Part shown: positions 16,566 through 25,734 of the stretch, piece by piece
Numbering within the stretch: position 1 is the first letter of the stretch
How the letters are laid out: each line of letters starts with the position of its first letter
Notes under the pieces: generated by a model
Told to the model about the DNA's origin: nothing
Seen by the model: the letters and a program-made list of their open reading frames with translations, nothing else
Database searches by the model: none
Made by a program: the position numbers and the translations under genes
Assembly: GCA_030265885.1 (NCBI GenBank)
Contig: JAJDGX010000018.1
Location: forward strand, 1-33,463
Direction: 5' to 3'
DNA from: Ruminococcaceae bacterium OttesenSCG-928-L11
Lineage (GTDB): Bacteria > Bacillota > Clostridia > Oscillospirales > Ruminococcaceae
DNA: 33,463 nucleotides

Positions 16566-18104
16566 ATGCTGCGCACAACCAAGACAGAAAACGGAGCCGT
16601 TCGGGGTACCATCGGGAACGATCCCCGCATTACGGTGTACAAGGGCATTCCCTACGCAGCGCCACCGGTAGGCGATTTGCGTTGGCGCGCCCCTCGCCCC
16701 GCAGCCAACTGGGAGGGCGTTCGGGAAGCCACCGAGTTCGCGCCCATGGCTGTTCAGGGCAAGCACGGCGTAAATATGGACGATTTTTATACGATGGAAG
16801 TGCACCCCGCCTCCATTGACTACACCTCGGACGAGGACTGCCTCTATCTAAACATCTGGACACCGGCCAACACCGGTTCTGAGCGTCTCCCTGTCTATTT
16901 CTGGATTCACGGCGGCGGCTATCACGGCGGCTACTCCTACGAAATGCTGATTGACGGGGAGCGGATGGCCCGGCGGGGCATTGTGGTGGTCTCCATTGCG
17001 TACCGGCTCAATGTATTCGGCTTCCTGGCTCATCCGGATATGGCAAAGCAGGATCCCAACGATTTCCACGCCAACTTTGGCCTTCTGGATCAGCTGGCAG
17101 CGCTGCAGTGGACACGGCGCAACATCGCGGCCTTTGGCGGAGACCCCGACCGCATCACCATCGGCGGACAGTCCGCCGGAGCGGGTGCCGTATTTGCCCA
17201 GTGCACCTCCCCTGTCACAAATGGCCTCTTTGTGGGGGCCATCTCCCAGAGCGGCGGCGGACTGCGCAGCATCGGCTACCAGCAGGCCATGAAACCCTTT
17301 GACACAGCTGCCGCCGAAGGGAAATCCTTCCTCGATTCCATCGGGGCAAAATCTCTGGACGAGGCGCGCGCCATGCCCGCTATGGATGTCTGGAACGCCT
17401 ATGAAAACCAGAGCGCGGTGCGGGTACAGCCCGTCATCGACGGCAAGTTCCTGGTGGAGGATCCCACCGACGCCATCATCCACGGTCGGCACGCCAAAAT
17501 CCCCTATATGCTGGGCTACAACATGGGGGAGGGACAGGGCCGCCTGGTGGCCGCAGCCGCGCCAAACAGCCCCGAGGATTTCCTTGCACAGCTCAAGGCG
17601 CAATACGGCGAAATTCCCCCGGAACTGGCCGGCATCCAGACTATGGACGATGTCAACCGCGCGCTGGAGTCCTCGGCCTTTAACAGCCGTGCCGTCGCCT
17701 CCGCCCTCTTTTGGGATGTGCAGGCCGAGCAGGACGGGACATCCTACGCCTACTGCTTCGACCACGATATGCCCGGCGACGACATGGGTCCCTACCACGG
17801 CGCCGAGCTCTGGTTTATGTTCGAATCCCTGGCCCGCTGCTGGCGCCCCTTCACCGGCAAGCACTACGATTTGGCCAGACAGGTATGCAATTACTGGGTG
17901 AACTTTGTCAAGTCCGGCGACCCCAACGGCCCCGACGCCGACGGAAGCCCAATGCCCACCTGGGCTTCCTATGACAAAACCCAGAAAAAGCTGATGCTCT
18001 TTGCCGATGCACCCCAATGCGTCGACGCCACCCCCGACAAGCTGCTCAGTTGGGCGCTGGATCACCACATGGCCGACATCCGCAGAGCCCAGGCCCAGGA
18101 ATAG
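16566..18104 (+). CDS. Type-B carboxylesterase (para-nitrobenzyl esterase-like)
   Basis: 512 aa alpha/beta-hydrolase that should cleave carboxylic esters. Family signatures are in order: YKGIPYAAPPVGDLRWRAP, EDCLYLNIWTP, oxyanion-hole HGGGYHGG, nucleophile GGQSAGAGAV (Ser203; Gln stands where most relatives have Glu), and GPYHGAELWFMF with the catalytic His at 411. No signal peptide, so it is probably cytoplasmic. The start chosen is ATG 16566, right after AGGAGGAAA and fitting the family N-terminus (NGAVRGT). An in-frame ATG at 16515 has its own AAGGAGG but lies in a hairpin and would add 17 residues. It is monocistronic and converges on the sensor system of the neighbouring sugar locus, so it could act on acylated glycans; that link is only positional. 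Confidence 0.92.
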   Translation: MLRTTKTENGAVRGTIGNDPRITVYKGIPYAAPPVGDLRWRAPRPAANWEGVREATEFAPMAVQGKHGVNMDDFYTMEVHPASIDYTSDEDCLYLNIWTPANTGSERLPVYFWIHGGGYHGGYSYEMLIDGERMARRGIVVVSIAYRLNVFGFLAHPDMAKQDPNDFHANFGLLDQLAALQWTRRNIAAFGGDPDRITIGGQSAGAGAVFAQCTSPVTNGLFVGAISQSGGGLRSIGYQQAMKPFDTAAAEGKSFLDSIGAKSLDEARAMPAMDVWNAYENQSAVRVQPVIDGKFLVEDPTDAIIHGRHAKIPYMLGYNMGEGQGRLVAAAAPNSPEDFLAQLKAQYGEIPPELAGIQTMDDVNRALESSAFNSRAVASALFWDVQAEQDGTSYAYCFDHDMPGDDMGPYHGAELWFMFESLARCWRPFTGKHYDLARQVCNYWVNFVKSGDPNGPDADGSPMPTWASYDKTQKKLMLFADAPQCVDATPDKLLSWALDHHMADIRRAQAQE

Positions 18105-18123
18105 CACCCCCTCAAAAACGATA

Positions 18124-18160
18124 CAGCAAAACGCACCCTGGGACAGGGTGCGTTTTGCTG
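18124..18160. terminator. Bidirectional terminator between carboxylesterase and response regulator
   Basis: Perfect 17-bp stem (18124-18140 with 18144-18160) with a 3-nt GGA loop. It contains AAAA/TTTT near the base on both strands. It lies between convergent genes ending at 18104 and 18176. Confidence 0.75.
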
Positions 18161-18175
18161 TCGATATCTCCGCTC

Positions 18176-18967
18176 TCAGTGGCATGCCGCGCCGTGTACG
18201 GAGCCGCTGTCATATTCCTTGTGCTCGATGTCCTTTCGAAACTGGCCGGGGCTGATTCCCAGCGTCTGCTTGAACACCTTGTAGAAATTCCGCGTTGTCT
18301 GAAAGCCCACCGCCTCCGCCACCGTCTCCACTGTGGCATCGTCGTCCCCCAGCAAAAGCTCCTTGGCCCGCTCTACTCGAAACTGATTGATGTACTGGTT
18401 GATGGGCAGGCCCGTCTCCTTGCGAAAGAGGGCGTTGACATAGTTGGGGTGCAGGTGAACATGCTGGGCAATCTGCTCCACCGACTGGATCTGACTGTAA
18501 TTCTGCTCGATGTACGTCAGCACCGCCCGAATATTGCGGGACACCTTTTTCAGGTTGATGGCCTCTCCCCGCCCGGCCGCGCTGTTTTGTCCGGGCAGCG
18601 TCTCTCGAATTTGATCCAGCAGGCGATACAGGGCATCCTGATCCACCGGCTTCAGCAGATAGTCAAACACCCGTAGACGAAGGGCCCGCACGGCGTAGTT
18701 GTAATCGTCAAAGCCCGTAAGCACGATGAAATGGCCGGAAAACCCCTGTTCCCGCAGACTCGATATCATGGAAAGGCCATCCATCATCGGCATGTTTACA
18801 TCCACCAGAACAATGTCCGGCAAAAAGGCAAGCGCCTTTTCGATTCCCTCAAAGCCCGAGGCGGCGCTTTCAATCTCCATGGCACTCCCGTAATCCTCGT
18901 CCAGCATACAGACCAGCCCCTCGCGGATGGCGGTCTCATCGTCAACAATCAAGAGTTTCATACGCAC
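18176..18967 (-). CDS. YesN-like response regulator with AraC DNA-binding domain
   Basis: 263 aa. An N-terminal receiver domain (LLIVDDE, phospho-acceptor Asp56 in VLVDVNMP, LLKPVD) is joined to a C-terminal AraC/XylS double helix-turn-helix (about 155-255: SVEQIAQHVHLHPNYVNALFRK, AEAVGFQTTRNFYKVFKQTLG). This is the standard partner of YesM-type histidine kinases and usually activates an adjacent sugar ABC transporter. The start is GTG 18967, six nt after AAGGGGG; ATG 18961 is an alternative two codons in. It lies 21 nt after the kinase gene in the same operon and probably activates the divergent promoter at 20922-20930. Confidence 0.93.
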   Translation of the reverse strand: MRMKLLIVDDETAIREGLVCMLDEDYGSAMEIESAASGFEGIEKALAFLPDIVLVDVNMPMMDGLSMISSLREQGFSGHFIVLTGFDDYNYAVRALRLRVFDYLLKPVDQDALYRLLDQIRETLPGQNSAAGRGEAINLKKVSRNIRAVLTYIEQNYSQIQSVEQIAQHVHLHPNYVNALFRKETGLPINQYINQFRVERAKELLLGDDDATVETVAEAVGFQTTRNFYKVFKQTLGISPGQFRKDIEHKEYDSGSVHGAACH

Positions 18968-18988
18968 TCGCTTCCCCCTTCTGTTGAT

Positions 18989-20737
18989 TCAGCGGTTGCT
19001 CAAAATGCGAATAAAGACCACCGTTCCCTCGCCGGGCAGACTTTGGATTTCAACACCGCACGCCCCGCCGTAATAGTGGATGAGCCGCTCGTGGACATTG
19101 TACAGGGCAAGGCCGTTCCCGCCGGAGCCCTCACCGACCGACAGCGGCGTGCCGTCCCGCAGGGCACGGCGAATTTCACACAGCCGGTTCGGCTCAATGC
19201 CGACGCCGTTGTCTGCAATGGAAATCTCCACCATGGTATCCCCCATTGGGCGGGCGTGAATTTGAATCCGGCTCTCCTGTATTGTACAGGAAACCCCGTG
19301 CATAACCGCATTTTCCACGATCGGCTGCAGAATGAAAAACGGGCACCGGATGGTCGCAGGCTTCACCTGGATGTCGTATTCCACGCTCAATCGGGGTTCC
19401 AGCCGCTTGACCTGTATGGCCAGGTAATCCCGGATGTGATCCAGCTCCTGCTGCAGGGTTACCTCCGCCGAGCTGCCCAGGCTATAGCGCATCAGCTTGC
19501 TGAAGGAGTAGGTGATGGCCGCCGTTTCCCTGTCCTTGTTTTTCACCGCCATCATGCGGATGGTCTCCAGCGTCCCGTACAGGAAGTGGGGCTGTATCTT
19601 GGCCTGCAGGGCGCTGTACGCCGCCTCCTTGCGCAGATTTTCCTCCCGATGCAGGGACTGAATCAATTCCCGGATCTGCACAATCATGTCGTTATACGCC
19701 TGATACAGCGAGCCTATCTCGTCGTTTCGGCCCTCGCCGCCTATGGTCTCCAGTTCGCCGCCCCGGGCCTGAATGTGGTTGGACAATCGCTGGATGCGGC
19801 TGAGAAACCGGGCAATAATCATATAGTAAAACAGCGAAAACAGAATAAGCAGCGGAACAATCAGCCGGAAAATCTGCGTGACAACCCAGCCCCTGTTGTA
19901 CTGGTTTCTGTGCTCCTCAATTTCGACATAATACACATCCAGCCCCGGTATATAGGCGATGCAATAGGCCCGGCCGCCTGTCAGGAGATACTTGTTCTCC
20001 TTGTCCAGACGGGCGAGGACATAGGCGTAGTCCGATTCGCCAAACGCATCCGATTCGGGCAGGCTGCTTTTGAGGATCCTTCCGGCCGAATCCAGAAGAG
20101 CCGTGCCGTGGTGGCTGTTGATGGTGTCCTCCTCCACCGGAAAGTTGGAGAACACAATGTCCTCCGACACCTCGATCTCCAGGGTACCGGAGCGGCTGCT
20201 GTAGTCCGGCACGCTCAGATTGTGCCGGTAGACAAACATGCCGGACGCGCCATCGGCTCCGGGGCGATAACTCCATTGCCCCTTCTTGTAGTTCCAGCCG
20301 GTTCGGTCGTCGGGGAAAGGCACAAACTCCGACCGCAGCCGCAGCAGGTAATCGTTGGCGGTGTAAAACCACACATCGGTGATAAAGGCGCTCGCCGCCT
20401 TCACCTCGGAAAAGCAGAATTTGACGTATTTGACATACTGGTAAATGCGCTGCACATCGCTGCCCTCATAGTCCAGATATTCCGTGAAGAGGCGGTTTGT
20501 CTGCAAAATGCCGTATGTGGCCTCTATCTCCTGCAGCTGGGTGGTCAAATTGGCGGCGCCGCGGTTGATCCACTGCTGCTTCCGGTTAAAGTATCCCGTC
20601 TGGATTTCCTTGCCCAGCATGTCGACATAAATCATACAGAAGGTGATGATAGGCACGCAGACAATGATGAGATAACCCAGTACCAGCCGGACAAGGGTGC
20701 GGTCGCGGATGCGGGGTTGCTTTTGAATCCGTTCCAT
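18989..20737 (-). CDS. YesM-like sensor histidine kinase
   Basis: 582 aa membrane sensor. It has a short cytoplasmic N-terminus, TM1 (about 14-36), a large extracellular sensing domain (about 37-270), TM2 (about 283-305, IFRLIVPLLILFSLFYYMIIA), a HAMP-like linker, and a His_kinase/HATPase pair. The phospho-accepting His384 lies in KIQPHFLYGTLETI; this family nearly always has Asn after the Tyr (HFLYNTL), and here it is Gly. The ATP-binding N box is LQPIVENAVMHGV and the G boxes are ADNGVGI and GSGGNGLALYNV. ATG 20737 follows GGAG at 8 nt. It is co-transcribed with the response regulator and divergent from the sugar importer it probably controls. Confidence 0.93.
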   Translation of the reverse strand: MERIQKQPRIRDRTLVRLVLGYLIIVCVPIITFCMIYVDMLGKEIQTGYFNRKQQWINRGAANLTTQLQEIEATYGILQTNRLFTEYLDYEGSDVQRIYQYVKYVKFCFSEVKAASAFITDVWFYTANDYLLRLRSEFVPFPDDRTGWNYKKGQWSYRPGADGASGMFVYRHNLSVPDYSSRSGTLEIEVSEDIVFSNFPVEEDTINSHHGTALLDSAGRILKSSLPESDAFGESDYAYVLARLDKENKYLLTGGRAYCIAYIPGLDVYYVEIEEHRNQYNRGWVVTQIFRLIVPLLILFSLFYYMIIARFLSRIQRLSNHIQARGGELETIGGEGRNDEIGSLYQAYNDMIVQIRELIQSLHREENLRKEAAYSALQAKIQPHFLYGTLETIRMMAVKNKDRETAAITYSFSKLMRYSLGSSAEVTLQQELDHIRDYLAIQVKRLEPRLSVEYDIQVKPATIRCPFFILQPIVENAVMHGVSCTIQESRIQIHARPMGDTMVEISIADNGVGIEPNRLCEIRRALRDGTPLSVGEGSGGNGLALYNVHERLIHYYGGACGVEIQSLPGEGTVVFIRILSNR

Positions 20738-20799
20738 ATTTCACACTCCGGCGCAATGCCCTTCAACAGTAACATTCCCAATCTCTTCCACATGGGTTC

Positions 20800-20817
20800 G
20801 GGGCCGAAAATGGCCCC
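20800..20817 (-). promoter_or_regulatory. Hairpin in the sensor kinase leader
   Basis: GGGGCC/GGCCCC 6-bp stem with a 6-nt loop in the leader of the kinase operon, between its promoter and the start at 20737. No T-run follows in the direction of transcription beyond a weak one. Role unknown. Confidence 0.35.
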
Positions 20818-20830
20818 TGAATTTGTTGTA

Positions 20831-20859
20831 ATTGTACCATATGTGTGAATTATTCGCAA
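20831..20859 (-). promoter_or_regulatory. Predicted promoter of the two-component operon
   Basis: Minus strand: TTGCGA (20859-20854), 17-nt spacer, TACAAT (20836-20831) preceded by TGG (extended -10). Confidence 0.6.
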
Positions 20860-20921
20860 TCATATTATTAATATTGTTCATGAAGGTGTTAGAATCAAGC
20901 ATGTTTTCACCGTTTCCACTG

Positions 20922-20930
20922 TGCTATGAT
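20922..20930 (+). promoter_or_regulatory. Predicted promoter of the ABC importer / GRE operon
   Basis: TGC-TATGAT, with the -10 at 20925-20930 and no good -35, as expected for an activator-dependent promoter. The AT-rich tract at 20857-20885 between the two divergent promoters is the likely place for response regulator binding. Confidence 0.55.
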
Positions 20931-20994
20931 TATGCTCAGCAAGAGGTGCCACGTCGCGAGGCAGTCGCAATCACAGAATCAGGAGGATGGACGG

Positions 20995-21963
20995 ATGGAA
21001 ATGACCATGCAGGCAAAAAAGCAAAAATCAGCACGCCGGATGCGCCTGTTCAAAAATCAAATCTGGCTGCAGCTATTCGCCATAATCGGCGTCGTATTTA
21101 TGCTGCTCTTCTCAATCGTGCCCATGTTTGGCATCATCATGGCCTTCAAAAACTACTCAATCAATCAGGGCATTGCCGGTATTTTTACCAGCGATTGGGT
21201 GGGGCTCAAGCACTTCAAGGAGTTTTTCGGGGAGCAGCGGTTCCCGGAGCTGCTGCGAAACACCCTGGCTCTGAGCACCCTGAAGCTGATTTTCAGCTTC
21301 CCCATGCCCATTCTGCTGGCCATCATGCTCCACGAGGCCCGCAACATGCGGTACAAGAAGTTTGTGCAGACCGTCAGCTACTTCCCCCACTTTATCTCCT
21401 GGATCGTATGCTACGGCGTCGTCTACGCCCTGGCCTCCGAAAAGGTCGGCGTGCTGCAGGATATGCTGATGAAAATCGGCCTCATATCGGAGCCTGTCCC
21501 CTTCCTGACCAGCCCCAACTGGTTTTACGGCGTCTCGGTGGTTCTCTCCATCTGGAAAAGCTCGGGCTGGTGGGCCATCATATTCCTGGCCTCCATATCC
21601 GGCATCGACCCGGAGCTGTACGAGGCGGCAGTGGTGGATGGCGCCGGCCGGCTCAAACGAATCCGCCACATCACGCTGCCCGGCATCAAGGGCTCCATTG
21701 TCACTATGCTCATCATTTCCATCGGCAGCTTTTTAGGCGGCGGGCTGGTTGGCTCCAACTTTGAGCAATCCTACCTGTTCGGCAACGCCCTCAACAACTC
21801 CACCGCCGAGCTCATCCAGACCTATTCCTTTAAGGTAGGCCTTGTCCACGGCCGGTTCGCCTACGCAACGGCCATCTCCCTTGTGGAATCCTGCGTCTCC
21901 CTGTTTTTGATTCTCACCAGCAACTTTGTGGCGAAAAAGACCGCGGGCTCCGGATTGTTCTAA
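20995..21963 (+). CDS. Sugar ABC transporter permease (LplB/CUT1 type)
   Basis: 322 aa, one of two membrane subunits of a carbohydrate uptake ABC importer. Six hydrophobic spans are visible, starting with QLFAIIGVVFMLLFSIVPMFG. The EAA loop that docks the ATPase is YEAAVVDGAGRLKRIRHITLPG (near residue 210). The start is ATG 20995, eight nt after AGGAGG; the frame is open 23 codons further upstream but without a ribosome-binding site. No ATPase gene is in the island, which is normal for this family since a shared MsmX-type ATPase elsewhere serves several importers. First gene of the operon. Confidence 0.94.
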   Translation: MEMTMQAKKQKSARRMRLFKNQIWLQLFAIIGVVFMLLFSIVPMFGIIMAFKNYSINQGIAGIFTSDWVGLKHFKEFFGEQRFPELLRNTLALSTLKLIFSFPMPILLAIMLHEARNMRYKKFVQTVSYFPHFISWIVCYGVVYALASEKVGVLQDMLMKIGLISEPVPFLTSPNWFYGVSVVLSIWKSSGWWAIIFLASISGIDPELYEAAVVDGAGRLKRIRHITLPGIKGSIVTMLIISIGSFLGGGLVGSNFEQSYLFGNALNNSTAELIQTYSFKVGLVHGRFAYATAISLVESCVSLFLILTSNFVAKKTAGSGLF

Positions 21964-22003
21964 AGACCGCCTCCCAACTCCACCGAAAGGAAGGAATGTT
22001 CCC

Positions 22004-22897
22004 ATGAAATTTCGCACAAAAGAGGATTACATCGTCGATACCGTCAACTATATCCTGCTGGGAATTGTGGCCATCGTGACTATCTATCCCTTCTGGTACG
22101 TCTTTGTGTTATCCTTTAACGACGGCTACGACGCCCTGGTCAAGGGCATCTACTTCTGGCCCCGCAAATTCGTGCTGGACAACTACATCGCCTTTTTCAC
22201 CGACGGTCGCTGGCTCAGCGCCTTTGGCGTCAGCGTGGTGCGCACCGTCATCGGCGGCGTCTGCACCACCCTCTTTACCTGCATGGTGGCCTACGCCCAC
22301 TCCCGGCCCAATCTGATGTTCCGCCGGTTTTACTCCCTTCTGCTCATCTTCTGCATGTACTTTTCGGGCGGACTCATCCCCTTCTACGTCACCCTGCGCA
22401 GCTACAATCTCCTCAACAAGTTTTGGGTATACATCATCCCGGGCCTGCTCAGCTACTTCTTTGTCATAGTGGCCCGCTCCTTCTTCTCAGAGCTGCCCCC
22501 GGAGCTGATGGAGGCCGCCAAAATCGACGGTGCCAGCGACCTCGGCATCTTCTTCCGCGTGGTGCTTCCGGTATCTACACCGCTGCTGGCCACCATGCTC
22601 CTCTTCCAGGCCGTCAACCACTGGAACTCCTGGGTCGACTCCGCCTACTACGTGCGGGACGAGAGCCTGCGAACACTGTCCTACCGCATGATGGAGGTCA
22701 TAAACAAATCCAATATCAGCGACGCCATGGCCCAGTCCAGCTCGGCGATGGCCCAGATGGCGGAGGCCAACCGCACCACCAGCTTCTCGCTTCAATGCGC
22801 CAGCCTGGTCGTCTGCATCATCCCCATTCTGTGCGTGTACCCGTTCCTGCAAAAGCACTTTGTTCAGGGCATGATGATAGGTGCCGTCAAGGGATAA
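22004..22897 (+). CDS. Sugar ABC transporter permease (LplC/CUT1 type)
   Basis: 297 aa, the second membrane subunit, with six spans starting at residue about 14 (TVNYILLGIVAIVTIYPFWY). The EAA loop is MEAAKIDGASDLGIFFRVVLP. The C-terminus KHFVQGMMIGAVKG is the standard ending of this family. ATG 22004 follows AAAGGAAGGAA. It starts 40 nt after its partner permease and forms a heterodimer with it. Confidence 0.94.
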   Translation: MKFRTKEDYIVDTVNYILLGIVAIVTIYPFWYVFVLSFNDGYDALVKGIYFWPRKFVLDNYIAFFTDGRWLSAFGVSVVRTVIGGVCTTLFTCMVAYAHSRPNLMFRRFYSLLLIFCMYFSGGLIPFYVTLRSYNLLNKFWVYIIPGLLSYFFVIVARSFFSELPPELMEAAKIDGASDLGIFFRVVLPVSTPLLATMLLFQAVNHWNSWVDSAYYVRDESLRTLSYRMMEVINKSNISDAMAQSSSAMAQMAEANRTTSFSLQCASLVVCIIPILCVYPFLQKHFVQGMMIGAVKG

Positions 22898-23123
22898 AAC
22901 CGATAGCCGTGCCCCATGGAATATCGGTGTATCATATACCACTCATATCGCATACGTTTCCCCAAAAAAGCAAATCCGCGGAAGAGTGCCCGGCGTACAT
23001 ATTTCCCGCGCCGTGCTCCCCTTCCCCGGCCACCGCCTCGGCTCCCCTGCGGAGCCCAACCCCCGCCAGGGCAGGAGGCGCGGCCTGCATCCCGTTTGTG
23101 TCCTGGCAAGAATGGAGGTTACT
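22898..23123 (+). other. Intergenic spacer between permease and solute-binding protein genes
   Basis: 226 nt without a credible gene. A small hairpin GGCTCC/GGAGCC lies at 23040-23056. No promoter or terminator is convincing. The spacer could hold an mRNA-processing or stability element that sets the higher level of the binding protein. Confidence 0.4.
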
Positions 23124-24743
23124 ATGAAAACGAAATCATTCCTGAGCCTGTTCGCCGTGGCAGTTCTTGTTCTGTCACTGTTTGCAGGGTGCAGCGGTGG
23201 TGGCAACACCACATCTGCGTCCACAGCCTCCGGCACTGCCGCGACCGGCTCCTCCGCCGACCAAACCAAAGCCCCCTCCTCCGAGGCGGCTAGCGCCAAC
23301 GACGGCAAGATTGTCGATCTGACCCTGTTTGTAGATGAGACCTGGTGGTCCTACAACACCTGGGAAGGCAAAATCCCCCAGATGGTCACCGAGAAAACCG
23401 GTGTCAACATCATCCCCACTGTGGCGGTGGACGAAAACCAGCTGCAGCTGATGGTGTCCTCCGGCGATTTGCCCGACATGATTTGCAGCTATCGCTTCGA
23501 CCGCCTGTCCGACTCGGCCCTCTGCTATTCCTACAACGAGCTGATTGATCAATACGCCCCCGATTTCGAGGTGGATCCGGTTACAAAGTACGTCAACTCC
23601 ACACTTCACGACGGCAAATTCTACGTCATCAAAAACGACTTTGCCTCTCCCCAAAAGTGGAAAGATAACCCCAAGGCGCTTCATCAGGGCCCTGGCATCA
23701 GCTTCCGCAAGGACATTCTGGAAGGCCTCGGCAACCCGGAAATCAACTCCATCGAGGATCTGGAAAACGTCTATGACATGGTGCTGGCCCAATACCCCGG
23801 CGTCGTTCCCATCGTGGCCGAGGGCATGGACAACTCCTTCCGCTACATGAAGGTGCAGCTGGCTGTTCACAGCGACAACTTCTACGAGGACGAAGCCGAA
23901 CAGTTGAAATGGAGAGGGCGGGATCCCCAGCTTCTGGAGTGGTATAAGCTGATGAACAAGTGGTACCACAAGGGCTACTGGACCGCCGACAACCTGGCGT
24001 TCAAAAACGCGGATCAGTACAAGCAGGTGCTCATGAACGGCGAGGCCTTCTCCCTGATGGCCTACGACAACACCGCCGACACCGTCAACACCGAGATGAA
24101 GGCCGCCGGCAAGGACTACTACATGGTCGCCAAGCCCGAATGGCTCACCGACGAAGCCACCCTGTTTGACTACCGCATCGGCTGGCGGGGCCTCTTCATC
24201 ACCCGCAACTGCAGCAACCCCGAGGCCGCCATCAACTTTGCCAAATACGCCTATTCCGAGGAAGGCCAGCAGTTCCTGCTGTGGGGCGAAGAGGATGTCG
24301 ACTGGCACTACGGCGACGACGGCTACCCTGTTTTCGACACCTGGGAACCCTCCGACAAAAACTCCATCATGGCGCTGGGCGTTCGCTACTGGGGCTGGCT
24401 GACCTGCGACAACATCGTCAACGGCATGGGCCAGGGCGTCGGGTACGAGCAGACCTTTGATGTCAAGCGCTACCTGACTGACCGCACCGAGCGCAAGGTC
24501 TACATCGGCATGGCCAACCCCGCCGCAGATTCCGACGAGAGCGCCACTCTCAGCCGCGTCAACGACCTGCTGAAAACCGAGGGCGTCAAGGTGCTGCTGG
24601 CCGACAACGAGGACGGCGTCGTCACCGCCTACAACAATATGATCACCATGGCCGAGAGCATGGGCCTCAACGATCTGGAGGCATGGGCAAACTCCGTCTA
24701 TCCCCAAATTAAGGAAGGCTACTTCGCCATTACCGACGAATGA
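23124..24743 (+). CDS. Extracellular solute-binding lipoprotein (LplA-like)
   Basis: 539 aa substrate-capture subunit of the importer. The N-terminus MKTKSFLSLFAVAVLVLSLFAGC is a lipoprotein signal peptide with a lipobox ending at Cys23, followed by a Gly/Ser/Thr/Ala linker. The remainder is a large family-1-type solute-binding protein of the LplA size class: TEKTGVNIIPTVAVDENQ, VSSGDLPDMICS and FITRNCSNPEAAINFAKYAYSEEGQ are typical. Many Trp/Tyr residues suggest stacking against sugar rings. ATG 23124 follows GGAGGT. The ligand is not predictable, but the class usually binds oligosaccharides or modified sugars. Confidence 0.94.
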   Translation: MKTKSFLSLFAVAVLVLSLFAGCSGGGNTTSASTASGTAATGSSADQTKAPSSEAASANDGKIVDLTLFVDETWWSYNTWEGKIPQMVTEKTGVNIIPTVAVDENQLQLMVSSGDLPDMICSYRFDRLSDSALCYSYNELIDQYAPDFEVDPVTKYVNSTLHDGKFYVIKNDFASPQKWKDNPKALHQGPGISFRKDILEGLGNPEINSIEDLENVYDMVLAQYPGVVPIVAEGMDNSFRYMKVQLAVHSDNFYEDEAEQLKWRGRDPQLLEWYKLMNKWYHKGYWTADNLAFKNADQYKQVLMNGEAFSLMAYDNTADTVNTEMKAAGKDYYMVAKPEWLTDEATLFDYRIGWRGLFITRNCSNPEAAINFAKYAYSEEGQQFLLWGEEDVDWHYGDDGYPVFDTWEPSDKNSIMALGVRYWGWLTCDNIVNGMGQGVGYEQTFDVKRYLTDRTERKVYIGMANPAADSDESATLSRVNDLLKTEGVKVLLADNEDGVVTAYNNMITMAESMGLNDLEAWANSVYPQIKEGYFAITDE

Positions 24744-24805
24744 TCCCAATCACTCCGCCACCCTCAGGCCATCACCGACCGGTGGCGGCGGAAGGAACGG
24801 TTGCT

Positions 24806-25702
24806 ATGGAGGCACACATCAACAACATCCAACGGTTCAGCATTCACGACGGGCCGGGGATCCGCACGACTGTTTTCTTCCAGGGCTGCAATCTGCAATG
24901 CCAATGGTGTCACAACCCGGACACCATCCCCGCCGCACCTGTGTTCCGCTTTCAGGATCACAGGTGCCTGGGGTGCGGGGCCTGTGTGCACAGCTGCCCC
25001 GCGGGGGCGCTCCAATGGAAGGAGCGCCCCTTTTGGCGCGGGGATTTGTGCACCCGCTGCGGCAGCTGTCAGGCGGCCTGTCCGGCAGAGGCCTGCTCCC
25101 TGTCGTCGACCGCCATGGCTCTGGACGCCGTTGTGGAGACCGTCCGCCGCGACAAGCCCTTTTATGACGCCTCCGGCGGCGGCATGACCTGCTCCGGCGG
25201 GGAGCCCATGCTCACTCTGGATTTCCTCTACACCCTGCTTTCCCGGGCAAAAGCCCTTGGCATCCACACAGCAGTGGACACCGCCGCCAACATCCCGTGG
25301 GAGCACTACGCCCGCATCATCCCGGTCACCGACCTATTCCTGGTGGACTACAAGGCCGAGGGCGAGGCGGTGCACCGCTCCGCCACAGGGGGGGGCAACC
25401 GGCGCATCCGGGACAATCTGCGCCGGTTTGCCGATTGCGGCGTGCCCGTCACAATCCGCATCCCCGTTATCCCGGGTGTCAACGCCAATGGCACAGAAAT
25501 AACCACCATGGCGGAGCATCTGTGGGACATCCGGTTTGCGGGCACCGTAGAGCTGCTAAAGCTGCACCACTGGGGCGAGGCTAAGTACAAGGCCCTGGGC
25601 CGCACCTATCCCCTTGCGGGGGTGGAGCCTCCCGGGGATGGGGAAATGGAACAATTTCGCGATATCATGCTGGGCCGGCATCTCAATGCCGTTATCGGAT
25701 GA
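24806..25702 (+). CDS. Glycyl radical enzyme activating enzyme (radical SAM)
   Basis: 298 aa radical SAM activase that installs the glycyl radical on the GRE encoded next. The start at ATG 24806 gives the usual N-terminus (FSIHDGPGIRTTVFFQGC). The SAM cluster motif CX3CX2C is at Cys28, Cys32 and Cys35. An inserted ferredoxin-like domain has two further 4Fe-4S motifs (Cys54/57/60/64 and Cys82/85/88/92), as in activases of GRE dehydratases and decarboxylases but not of pyruvate formate-lyase. The GGGMTCSGGEPML motif binds SAM. The stop overlaps an ATG by ATGA, and the GRE ribosome-binding site follows at once. Confidence 0.95.
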   Translation: MEAHINNIQRFSIHDGPGIRTTVFFQGCNLQCQWCHNPDTIPAAPVFRFQDHRCLGCGACVHSCPAGALQWKERPFWRGDLCTRCGSCQAACPAEACSLSSTAMALDAVVETVRRDKPFYDASGGGMTCSGGEPMLTLDFLYTLLSRAKALGIHTAVDTAANIPWEHYARIIPVTDLFLVDYKAEGEAVHRSATGGGNRRIRDNLRRFADCGVPVTIRIPVIPGVNANGTEITTMAEHLWDIRFAGTVELLKLHHWGEAKYKALGRTYPLAGVEPPGDGEMEQFRDIMLGRHLNAVIG

Positions 25703-25734
25703 TACAGCCGACCACAGCAGGGAAGGTGATAGGC

